Shown: piece by piece, positions 6,057 through 11,079 of the stretch
How the letters are laid out: each line of letters begins with the position of its first letter
Numbering within the stretch: position 1 is the stretch's first letter
From: an uncultured Lachnospiraceae bacterium
GTDB lineage: Bacteria; Bacillota_A; Clostridia; Lachnospirales; Lachnospiraceae
Assembly (NCBI GenBank): GCA_902766415.1
Contig: CACXDR010000159.1
Coordinates: 1 to 11,079 of the forward strand
Direction: 5' to 3'
Length of the DNA: 11,079 nt
Program-made: the position numbers and the translations under genes
Notes under the pieces: model-generated
Seen by the model: only the letters and a program-made list of their open reading frames with translations
What the model was told of the DNA's origin: nothing
Databases searched by the model: none

Positions 6057-6686
6057 TCACCCGCGGACTGCCAGAAAATTCCCGAGAAGCCTTAAGCCCA
6101 TGGCAGAGCTCTTCTCCGGATGGAACTGGGTCCCGAAGAGGTTCCCCTGCTCCACAGAGGCAAGGACCCGGATCCCGTACGCGGTCTCCGCCGCCTCGTA
6201 GGGAAGCCCCTCCGCCTCGCGGCAGAACGAATGCACGAAATAGAAGTCGCTGTCCTGCGGGATATCCTTAAACAGGCGCATATGGTCCGCGATCCTCAGG
6301 GAATTCCAGCCCATGTGCGGGATCTTCCTTCCTTCCCCCGCGGGGATCCGGCGTACCACGCCTGGCAGGAGCCCGAGGCCCTCCACCGGCGCGCCGCCGT
6401 TCTCCTCCATCCCCTCCTCGCTCGCCTCAAAAAGAAGCTGCATCCCGAGGCAGATGCCGAGGAACGGCGTACCCTTCCCGGCGCACTCCTTCACGACGCC
6501 GACCAGCCCGTAGGCGCGGAGCTTGTCCATGCAGTCCCTGAACGCGCCGACGCCCGGCAGGATCACGTGATCCGCCGACAGGATGATTTCCGGTTCCCTT
6601 GTAATCACGGGCTGCTCACCGAGACGGCGCAGCGCCTTTTCCACCGAGCGGAGGTTCCCCGCGTCGTAATCGATCAGTACTGTCAT
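6057..6686 (-). CDS. hisH: Imidazole glycerol phosphate synthase, glutamine amidotransferase subunit HisH
   Basis: A 209-residue class I glutamine amidotransferase that hydrolyses glutamine and channels ammonia through the HisF barrel. The triad is complete: Cys 79 in LGICLGMQLLFE (76-87), His 189 and Glu 191 in GTQFHPEKS (185-193). DYDAGNLRSV at 6-15 and GVGAF at 45-49 are typical of HisH, and PHMGWN (123-128) is the segment facing HisF. Length matches the family (about 200-215). The ATG follows GGAAAGGAAACGGA and lies 22 nt after the methyltransferase stop, suggesting co-transcription. hisF follows directly, supporting a working HisHF enzyme. Confidence 0.98.
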   Translation of the reverse strand: MTVLIDYDAGNLRSVEKALRRLGEQPVITREPEIILSADHVILPGVGAFRDCMDKLRAYGLVGVVKECAGKGTPFLGICLGMQLLFEASEEGMEENGGAPVEGLGLLPGVVRRIPAGEGRKIPHMGWNSLRIADHMRLFKDIPQDSDFYFVHSFCREAEGLPYEAAETAYGIRVLASVEQGNLFGTQFHPEKSSAMGLRLLGNFLAVRG

Positions 6687-6708
6687 TCCGTTTCCTTTCC
6701 TGCTGTTT

Positions 6709-7914
6709 TTACTTCTCTGATACCACCTGGAAGACCAGGAATTTAAGATAATAGGTCTCTCCCGCCGCCCAGAGGATCGGGTGATCCGGGGCCTGCGTGG
6801 AAAAGCTCACCTGGCGGAGCCTCCTGTGCGCGCCTGCCGCCGCTTCCCGGATGGTCTTCCTGAAAAGCTCCTCATCCATGAAATGCGAGCAGGAGCAGGT
6901 GGCAAGGAAGCCGCCGTCCTTCACGAGCTTCATGCCGCGGAGGTTGATCTCCCGGTACCCCTTGACCGCGCGCTTTATGGTCTCGCGGCTCTTGGTGAAC
7001 GCCGGCGGGTCCAGGATGACGAGGTCGTAGCGCTCCCCGGCGGCCTCAAGCTCCGGAAGAAGCTCGAAAACATCCGCCGCGCGGAAGCTGACCCGCGCGG
7101 AAAGGCCGTTCAGCTCCGCGTTCTTCTGTGCCTGCAGCACAGCCGCCTCCGACGCGTCGACGCCCAGGACCTCCGAAGCTCCCGCGATCCCCGCGTTCAG
7201 CGCGAACGAACCGGTGTGCGTGAAAAGGTCCAGAACCCGGGCGTCCTTTGAAAGCCTGTGGATGGACAGGCGGTTCAGCTTCTGGTCAAGGAAAAAGCCG
7301 GTCTTCTGGCCGTCCTTCACGTCCACCAGGTAGCGTACGCCGTTCTCGGTGATCGCGACCTCCGTGTCGAACGGCTCCCCGATGAAGCCCTTCCGGCGCT
7401 CCATGCCTTCCTTCAGCCGCTCCTTCGCGTCGCTCCGCTCATAGACGCCGCGGATCCGGATCCCGTCCTCAAGGAGGACCTCCTTCAGGATCCCGACGAT
7501 CTCCTCCTTCATCCGGTCGATCCCGAGCGCGAGGCTCTCGACGACCAGAACGTCCGAGAACTTGTCCACCGTGAGCCCCGGAAGGAAATCCGCCTCGCCG
7601 AAGATGAGCCGGCAGGAGGAGGTATCGATGACGCGCTTTCTGTATTCCCAGGCCGCGCGGACGCGCTCCTCAAGAAGCGCATGGTCGATCAGGCGCTCCG
7701 CGTCCCGGGTCATCATCCGGACGCGGATCTTCGAATTCATGTTGATAAAGCCGTTTCCGAGCGGGTAGCCGTCGAAATCCACGACGGTCACGAACCCGCC
7801 GTTCTCAGCGCTGCCCTCCACGGACCCGATCTCGTTGTCAAAGATCCAGGCGCCGCCTGCCTTGAAAAGCCGGCCCTCGCCTTTTCTGATATGTACTTTA
7901 CAGGGATATGACAT
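6709..7914 (-). CDS. Class I rRNA large-subunit m5C methyltransferase, RlmI-like (PUA plus SAM domains)
   Basis: A 401-residue SAM-dependent RNA methyltransferase of the RlmI/YccW family; E. coli RlmI makes 5-methylcytosine at C1962 of 23S rRNA. The N-terminal ~70 residues look like the family's PUA RNA-binding domain, followed by a middle domain ending in DGQKTGFFLDQ (201-211). The Rossmann SAM domain has VLDLFTHTGSFAL (227-239), the acidic GVDAS loop (251-255) and the catalytic LDPPAFTKS (301-309). TCSCSH (339-344) carries the cysteines expected of an m5C enzyme. Length matches the family (about 390-400). The ATG has GGAGGGAAC directly upstream. It is the first gene of the run into hisH and has its own hairpin-bearing leader. 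The exact target base in this organism is inferred by homology only. Confidence 0.94.
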   Translation of the reverse strand: MSYPCKVHIRKGEGRLFKAGGAWIFDNEIGSVEGSAENGGFVTVVDFDGYPLGNGFINMNSKIRVRMMTRDAERLIDHALLEERVRAAWEYRKRVIDTSSCRLIFGEADFLPGLTVDKFSDVLVVESLALGIDRMKEEIVGILKEVLLEDGIRIRGVYERSDAKERLKEGMERRKGFIGEPFDTEVAITENGVRYLVDVKDGQKTGFFLDQKLNRLSIHRLSKDARVLDLFTHTGSFALNAGIAGASEVLGVDASEAAVLQAQKNAELNGLSARVSFRAADVFELLPELEAAGERYDLVILDPPAFTKSRETIKRAVKGYREINLRGMKLVKDGGFLATCSCSHFMDEELFRKTIREAAAGAHRRLRQVSFSTQAPDHPILWAAGETYYLKFLVFQVVSEK

Positions 7915-7932
7915 GTTCCCTCCGGTTTTGTT

Positions 7933-7962
7933 TTTGCCGGGTCCTTTCGCCGGTCCGGCAAA
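7933..7962 (-). repeat. Hairpin in the rlmI-like leader
   Basis: A perfect 8-bp inverted repeat, TTTGCCGG and CCGGCAAA, encloses 14 nt. On the minus strand it is followed by AAACAAAACC and then the GGAGGG of the methyltransferase. It lies just downstream of the predicted start at 7967-7972, so it would be near the 5' end of the mRNA. It lacks a T run in the minus direction. It could stabilise the transcript or act as the 3' hairpin of the upstream gene. Confidence 0.45.
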
Positions 7963-7966
7963 TAAC

Positions 7967-7995
7967 AGTTTAAAGATTCATAAATAAGAAAGCAA
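7967..7995 (-). promoter_or_regulatory. Weak promoter candidate for the rlmI-hisH operon
   Basis: On the minus strand TTGCTT (7990-7995) and TAAACT (7967-7972) are 17 nt apart. Each hexamer is only a partial match, but the spacing is optimal and the gap is locally AT-rich. It lies 24-52 nt after the stop of the IorA-like gene and about 50 nt before the methyltransferase ATG. Confidence 0.4.
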
Positions 7996-8019
7996 GCATT
8001 TTATCTCCGCGGGTGAAGA

Positions 8020-8763
8020 TCAGGTCCCCGGCTTTAAAAACTGCGTGACCGCGTCCAGAACGTCCTGCGGCACATGCTCCGCCCCGTGGAACGTCTCCAC
8101 GCGGAGCCGGAGGTCGTACTTCCCCTTCATGGCGTAGACCGGCAGGAGGAGCTCCTCCTTTGTGTCGTCGATCACGAGGCATGACCGGACCCCGGAAAGG
8201 AACCGGCGCATCATCTCCTCCGGGAGCGGGTTCACGGTCCCGATCTTCAGGATCCTCGCGCAGGGGGACCCGCCCGCGGCTGCCTCTACCGTGAGCCAGG
8301 CCGGGCCGCGGACGATGATCCCCTTTGACCCGGCGCCCTCCGTCCTGTTCCACGCGGAATCGGAAAACGCGGCGGACGGGACCGCCCCGGGGAACGCCTT
8401 CCTCGCGGCGGCGTACTCCCGCTGCCTTCTCGCCTCCGCCGCCGGGCGCCGGATACGGATCTCCTCCTCCGCGTTCCTGACCTCCCGGGTGATCCTGACC
8501 AGGATCGGCGTCCCGTAGGTCTCCGCGTAGTTCTTCGCGGACCACGCCATCCGGCAGGCCTCCCCCGGCGTCGCCGGCCAGAACTCCGGGATCCTGGCCC
8601 TGTACAGGGCAGGCCTCTCGCACACCGCCGGGGAGCTGTCCTGCGGAAAGGTCCCCGCCTCCCTCCAGACGGCCGGATACACGATGACGCCCTCCCTTGT
8701 CTCCCTGGTCCTGAAGCCCTCCAGCGCAAGCCTGACTGCCTCTATGCCTGTGACATATCCCAT
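8020..8763 (-). CDS. Short IorA-like protein: 2-oxoacid/indolepyruvate:ferredoxin oxidoreductase alpha-type, internally deleted
   Basis: A 247-residue protein that resembles pieces of IorA, whose full-length members (about 580-620 aa) are TPP- and iron-sulfur-containing enzymes oxidising aryl pyruvates to acyl-CoA. Residues 4-16 (VTGIEAVRLALEG) look like the N-terminal TGNEAIARGALEAG region. From 24 the match jumps to the GLVIVVADDP region and continues through RIPEFWPATPGEA (57-69) and YGTPILVRITREV (83-95) to KGIIVRGP (147-154) and KIGTVNPLPEE (173-183). By this alignment roughly 80-100 residues of the TPP-contacting domain are missing, and there is no C-terminal TPP-pyrophosphate domain or 4Fe-4S cluster (few cysteines, no CxxC). 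The frame is open, with GGAAGGAAG before the ATG, so it may be a vestigial or re-purposed protein. No iorB lies nearby; the neighbour is a divergent TetR-type regulator. Confidence 0.75.
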   Translation of the reverse strand: MGYVTGIEAVRLALEGFRTRETREGVIVYPAVWREAGTFPQDSSPAVCERPALYRARIPEFWPATPGEACRMAWSAKNYAETYGTPILVRITREVRNAEEEIRIRRPAAEARRQREYAAARKAFPGAVPSAAFSDSAWNRTEGAGSKGIIVRGPAWLTVEAAAGGSPCARILKIGTVNPLPEEMMRRFLSGVRSCLVIDDTKEELLLPVYAMKGKYDLRLRVETFHGAEHVPQDVLDAVTQFLKPGT

Positions 8764-8784
8764 GATCTTCCTTCCTTTCTCTCC

Positions 8785-8832
8785 GAAAAAAAACCTTCAC
8801 AGACAAAGACGGAAAAAAAGGCAAAAAGGTTC
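8785..8832 (-). promoter_or_regulatory. AT-rich leader with a weak hairpin and T8 run before the IorA-like gene
   Basis: On the minus strand AACCTT and AAGGTT (6 bp, about 28-nt loop) are followed by TTTTTTTT and then the ribosome binding region of the IorA-like gene. The form resembles an attenuator, but the stem is short and the loop long and T-rich, so it may just be low-complexity AT-rich DNA. Nothing else is visible in the 125-bp divergent gap besides the dyad at 8860-8876. Confidence 0.25.
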
Positions 8833-8859
8833 AGTAAAAAACATAAAAACACATTAAAA

Positions 8860-8876
8860 AACACGTTCAATATGTT
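8860..8876. promoter_or_regulatory. Candidate TetR-family operator (17-bp imperfect palindrome)
   Basis: AACACGTTCAATATGTT is a 17-bp dyad of the form AACAnnTTcAAnnTGTT, with 12 of 16 paired positions symmetric. It ends 12 bp before the regulator's ATG. It includes a TTGAAC -35-like element for the minus-strand gene (8865-8870) and abuts a TAGACT -10-like element (8876-8881) for the plus-strand gene. Position, size and symmetry suit an autoregulatory TetR-family site controlling both divergent genes. Binding is inferred. Confidence 0.5.
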
Positions 8877-8888
8877 AGACTAAACCGG

Positions 8889-9425
8889 ATGACACAGACA
8901 GAGAAGCTCCTGACGGACGCCTTCTGGCAGCTCCTCGGGGAAAAGGTGTACAAAAAAATAACGGTAAAGGACATCGTTGACCTTTGCCAGGTGAACCGGA
9001 ACACCTTCTACTATCATTTTGAAGGCATTCCCTCCCTTCTTGAACAGGCGGTGCGCAGCTGGGCGGATATGATCCTCAGCGGAGACCGTCCCTTTGACAC
9101 GCCCATACACAGCATCATCCCGATCGCCGAGGCCTGCGCCTCCCACCGCACCGCCATCCTGAACCTTCTGAACTCAAAGGCGCGGGAAATGTTCCTGTCC
9201 GGGCTTGAGAGCCTCTGCCTGAGGGCGGCCGAACGCTGCGTCGCCTTCCACCGGGACACGGAAAAACGCCCGGCCCTCTCAGAGAAGGACCGGACGCTGC
9301 TCGTCCGTTTCTATAAAGCGATCCTTTACGGCTGCCTCTCCGACTGGCTGAACGGGGGCATGGAGGGCGATTTTACCGCCGAGATGGCGCGCGCCGCGTA
9401 TCTCGCGAAGGACGCCGGCTGGTAA
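8889..9425 (+). CDS. TetR/AcrR-family transcriptional regulator
   Basis: A 178-residue one-component regulator with an N-terminal TetR DNA-binding domain: the first helix covers residues 3-20, and the helix-turn-helix is ITVKDIVDLCQVNRNTFYYHF (24-44), ending in the usual NTFYYHF recognition-helix sequence. The remaining ~130 residues form an all-helical ligand/dimer domain resembling those of short TetR proteins near DhaS-like activators; the ligand is unknown. It is the only plus-strand gene, divergent from the IorA-like gene, and it converges on degV. The ATG at 8889 fits the family's start, but there is no Shine-Dalgarno upstream (AAACCGG only). A TAGACT -10-like hexamer ends 7 nt before the ATG, so the mRNA may be leaderless or very poorly translated. 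Likely autoregulated through the dyad at 8860-8876. Confidence 0.92.
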   Translation: MTQTEKLLTDAFWQLLGEKVYKKITVKDIVDLCQVNRNTFYYHFEGIPSLLEQAVRSWADMILSGDRPFDTPIHSIIPIAEACASHRTAILNLLNSKAREMFLSGLESLCLRAAERCVAFHRDTEKRPALSEKDRTLLVRFYKAILYGCLSDWLNGGMEGDFTAEMARAAYLAKDAGW

Positions 9426-9485
9426 CGCCGCCTTTCCGTCCGCAGGGAAGGACGCCGGCCGGTAGACCCCTTACCGTTCGTAGAC
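9407..9485. repeat. Imperfect tandem duplication of the tetR/degV convergent junction
   Basis: GAAGGACGCCGGCTGGTA at 9407-9424 recurs with one change at 9447-9464 (GAAGGACGCCGGCCGGTA), 40 bp away. The sequences that follow also match: CCTTTCCGTCCGCAG at about 9430-9444 against CCTTACCGTTCGTAG at about 9469-9483 (12 of 15). The first copy carries the tetR stop; the second contains the reverse complement of the last degV codons. The unit between also allows a 7-bp stem (CCTTTCC with GGGAAGG, one wobble) but no T run, so no clear terminator exists between the two convergent genes. Confidence 0.75.
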
Positions 9486-10331
9486 CAGGCTGACGCCGCA
9501 GCCGAAGGCTTCCGGGCCGGTGTGGCAGGCGATGCTGTAGGAAAGCGGGTCGTACCGGACCTCCTCCCCGGGAAACGCCTCCCGGATCTGGTCCGCCCAG
9601 GCCTCCCCGTCCGCGGGATCCGCGAAGCTTCCCGCCGCGCCGATCCTGATGGAAAAGCCCTTGCTCTTCAGCTTCTGCGCCTCCTCGCGGAGCGCGTCGA
9701 CCGATCTCTTCCTGCAGTGCTTCGTTCCCCGCACCGTCGCGTACTGGTCCAGCTTCTCGCCGCGGATGACCATGAGCGGCTTGATGTTCAGGATGGATCC
9801 GATCGCCGCGACTGCCGGCGTGATCCTGCCGCCCCGCTTCAGATAGGAAAGATCCTCGACCGCGATGAATACGATCGACTCGTACGCCGTCTGCTCCAGG
9901 ATGTTTTTTATCTGGCCGGCGTTCATTCCGCTCTCCGCCATGGTGAGCGCGTCCATCACGGAATGGCGCTGCGTTACGGAGATCCTGTGGTTGTCCGCGA
10001 CCTGGACCCTGCCGTTATAATCCTCCGCGAGGATCTTCGCCGTCTGTACGGAGCCGGTGAGCCCGCTCGACATGGGGATATAGACAAGATCGTCGTACTC
10101 CTTCAGCACGCTGTCCCAGACGTCGGTGACGCTGCCCGGGGCCGGCTGGGACGTCCGGACCGTGGTCCCGCTCCTTAAGAGATCGAAAAACTCCTCATGC
10201 GTGATGGTAAGTCCCTCGTAATAAGTGGTCTCTCCCGCAACGATGGGCATGGGGACGACATGGATCCCCAGCTCCTTTCCTTCCGCCTCGTAAATGCCGC
10301 TGTTCGTATCTGTCACGACTGCAGTGCTCAT
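9471..10331 (-). CDS. DegV family protein (FakB-like fatty-acid-binding subunit)
   Basis: A 286-residue cytoplasmic lipid-binding protein. In characterised systems DegV/FakB proteins bind a fatty acid and present it to the kinase FakA, giving acyl phosphate for phospholipid synthesis; no fakA is present here, so that role is inferred. Family landmarks are complete: VVTDTNSGI (5-13), TSQPAPG (60-66), SSGLTGS (88-94), LSYLKRGGRI (161-170) and SIACHTGPEAFG (266-277), with the conserved His 270. The T/SQPxPG and SSGLxGS loops and the C-terminal histidine form the fatty-acid carboxylate site in known structures. The ATG has GAGAGGAAACC upstream. It lies 35 nt after a DUF308 membrane protein and may share its transcript. 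The 3' end is part of a duplicated segment shared with the convergent tetR. Confidence 0.95.
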   Translation of the reverse strand: MSTAVVTDTNSGIYEAEGKELGIHVVPMPIVAGETTYYEGLTITHEEFFDLLRSGTTVRTSQPAPGSVTDVWDSVLKEYDDLVYIPMSSGLTGSVQTAKILAEDYNGRVQVADNHRISVTQRHSVMDALTMAESGMNAGQIKNILEQTAYESIVFIAVEDLSYLKRGGRITPAVAAIGSILNIKPLMVIRGEKLDQYATVRGTKHCRKRSVDALREEAQKLKSKGFSIRIGAAGSFADPADGEAWADQIREAFPGEEVRYDPLSYSIACHTGPEAFGCGVSLVYER

Positions 10332-10366
10332 GGTTTCCTCTCTTTGCTAAACTAAGAAGTCTGTTC

Positions 10367-10915
10367 TTAAATGTGTTTCTTTTCCCGCTTTTTCAGCGTA
10401 CAGCCCACGACAAAGTGCTTCATGATGCCCTCCGAGATCACGGCGAGCCCGACGATCACATGCTTTGCCCGCATGTTCGGGAACGGCCCGATGATCATCA
10501 GGATCCCGAAAACGGCGGCAATGATCGAAACGATAAGAAGCAGGTACCAGTTTTTAATGCCGAATTTCGCGGCATCCTTCGCGGTCTGTATGGTCAGCGC
10601 GCTGTCAAAAAGCAGAAGGATCCCGAGTCCCGGAATAAGGAATTCGAAGATCCGCGTGTTGCAGACCAGGACCAGTACCCCGACGATCATGAGAAGGATC
10701 GCGGAGGCCATGTCGTACTGGAATGCCAGCTGGTAAGGGTCGGGCGAAAGATAGCCCACCAGCTTGATCGCGCCGTACGCGAGAAGGCAGATGCCGCTCA
10801 TGACGCATACCGCAAGCGGGGAAAGCTCCGGCAGGAACATATACGTAAGCCCGCAGAGATAAAAAATAATGGACATGACGATATAGCCGTATTTGGCTAC
10901 AAGAAGACGCTTCAA
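10367..10915 (-). CDS. DUF308/HdeD-like six-helix membrane protein
   Basis: A 182-residue integral membrane protein with about six hydrophobic segments (roughly 10-28, 32-53, 68-86, 90-108, 123-143 and 151-171), arranged as three hairpins, and a basic C-terminal tail (KKREKK, 175-180). Size and pattern match the DUF308/HdeD group; HdeD is linked to acid resistance in E. coli, but Bacillota members have no assigned function. The start codon is TTG at 10915, chosen because AAAGGAG lies about 7 nt upstream and the next residues (KRLLVAKYG) begin a membrane protein. Its promoter overlaps the preceding terminator and its leader carries two strong dyads. degV follows 35 nt downstream, so the two may be co-transcribed. 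Confidence 0.85.
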   Translation of the reverse strand: MKRLLVAKYGYIVMSIIFYLCGLTYMFLPELSPLAVCVMSGICLLAYGAIKLVGYLSPDPYQLAFQYDMASAILLMIVGVLVLVCNTRIFEFLIPGLGILLLFDSALTIQTAKDAAKFGIKNWYLLLIVSIIAAVFGILMIIGPFPNMRAKHVIVGLAVISEGIMKHFVVGCTLKKREKKHI

Positions 10916-10944
10916 AACGCCGCTCCTTTCTTACCTGGTTCCGC

Positions 10945-10972
10945 CTGCCCCGGACCTAAGGGACGGGGGCAG
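10945..10972 (-). repeat. Leader hairpin upstream of the DUF308 gene
   Basis: CTGCCCC and GGGGCAG form a perfect 7-bp stem, and the inner sequence adds further pairs interrupted by two mismatches. It lies about 30 nt upstream of the TTG start and downstream of the predicted promoter, so it would be in the 5' untranslated region. There is no T run. Confidence 0.55.
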
Positions 10973-10973
10973 A

Positions 10974-10987
10974 CATGCCGCGGCATG
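10974..10987. repeat. Perfect 14-bp palindrome CATGCCGCGGCATG
   Basis: CATGCCG is followed directly by its reverse complement CGGCATG with no spacer. It lies between the -10 at 11010-11015 and the leader hairpin, about 20 nt downstream of the predicted start. With no loop it suits a dimeric DNA-binding protein better than an RNA hairpin. It could be an operator for the DUF308/degV unit; the binding protein is unknown. Confidence 0.45.
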
Positions 10988-11009
10988 GAATGAGCCGCGC
11001 CGCAATCAG

Positions 11010-11038
11010 ATTCTAAACTACAAAAAAATGCCCCGCAA
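11010..11038 (-). promoter_or_regulatory. Promoter candidate for the DUF308-degV unit
   Basis: On the minus strand TTGCGG (11033-11038) and TAGAAT (11010-11015) are exactly 17 nt apart. The -10 matches five of six positions, the -35 only TTG. The -35 lies inside the stem of the preceding terminator and the spacer contains that terminator's T run. Confidence 0.45.
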
Positions 11039-11055
11039 TGGTCAATTGCGGGGCA
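11022..11055 (-). terminator. Intrinsic terminator of a minus-strand gene beyond the right edge
   Basis: A perfect 11-bp stem, TGCCCCGCAAT and ATTGCGGGGCA, with a 5-nt loop. On the minus strand it is followed by a run of seven T. In one minus-strand frame at the edge the sequence reads Leu-Pro-Gly-Phe-Val then TAG (stop at 11061-11063), which could be the last codons of the terminated gene, but too little is visible to call it. Confidence 0.9.
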
Positions 11056-11079
11056 AATGTCTAAACAAAGCCGGGTAAT

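Noticed and set aside
7970..8824. A 284-codon minus-strand open frame overlapping the IorA-like gene
   Set aside because: It lies in another frame of GC-rich DNA, has a low-complexity Gly/Arg-rich translation, starts in the AT-rich leader and lacks a ribosome binding site. The overlapping 247-codon frame has family similarity and a good ribosome binding site.
8785..8832. A riboswitch or strong attenuator before the IorA-like gene
   Set aside because: Only a 6-bp stem with a 28-nt loop and a T8 run is present. No known riboswitch core is recognisable, so it is listed only as a weak element.
9522..10178. A 218-codon plus-strand open frame opposite degV
   Set aside because: It is a shadow of the DegV gene with an Arg/Asp-rich translation and no recognisable motif.
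1..11079. CRISPR array, insertion sequence, prophage or defence island
   Set aside because: No regularly spaced repeats, transposase or integrase motifs, phage structural genes or nuclease/ATPase defence modules are visible in any frame.

Overview
The window reads as chromosomal DNA of a fairly GC-rich Bacillota species, most likely a Clostridia/Lachnospiraceae-type anaerobe. The reasons are strong AAAGGAG/GGAGG Shine-Dalgarno sites, sigma-A-type promoters, short tightly packed operons, an MEP-pathway gene (ispF), an elongator tRNA-Met whose CCA end is not encoded, a DegV protein, a Lachnospiraceae-style family 2 glycosyltransferase and an IorA-like (indolepyruvate:ferredoxin oxidoreductase) remnant. 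The genus assignment is inference; only the general style is visible. Almost everything is on the minus strand; the one plus-strand gene is a TetR-type regulator.

Layout from left to right. (1) The 5' part of ispF runs off the left edge, with its own extended -10 promoter. (2) A YegS/DgkB-like lipid kinase with altered nucleotide-binding motifs has its own promoter and ends in a perfect 10-bp hairpin. (3) tRNA-Met(CAU) is a stand-alone unit with a near-consensus promoter and a strong intrinsic terminator. (4) A long minus-strand run from 7914 to 1825 reads, in transcription order, RlmI-like rRNA methyltransferase, hisH, hisF, ung, uppP, CPBP-family membrane protease, GT2 glycosyltransferase. 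The last three are joined by two ATGA stop/start overlaps, so they look like a translationally coupled cell-envelope module. An extra TATAAT promoter lies just before hisF. (5) At 8020-8763 is a shortened IorA-like protein, divergent from a tetR-type regulator at 8889-9425, with a 17-bp imperfect palindrome between them. (6) tetR converges on a DegV (FakB-like) gene across a 45-bp gap that contains an imperfect tandem duplication. (7) A DUF308/HdeD-like membrane protein with a TTG start and a hairpin-rich leader sits upstream of degV. (8) The intrinsic terminator of an off-window gene closes the right edge.

How the genes work together: hisH and hisF encode the two subunits of imidazole-glycerol-phosphate synthase, here away from the rest of the his operon. 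UppP recycles undecaprenyl phosphate, the lipid carrier for cell-wall and surface glycan synthesis, which fits a neighbouring glycosyltransferase and membrane protease. DegV and the divergent regulator are probably separate units.

I see no CRISPR array, insertion sequence, phage gene or obvious defence system. Most of the window is ordinary housekeeping DNA. The parts most worth a second look are the internally deleted IorA-like gene with its divergent regulator, the coupled uppP-CPBP-GT2 module, the lipid kinase with rewritten motifs, and the duplicated convergent gene junction.
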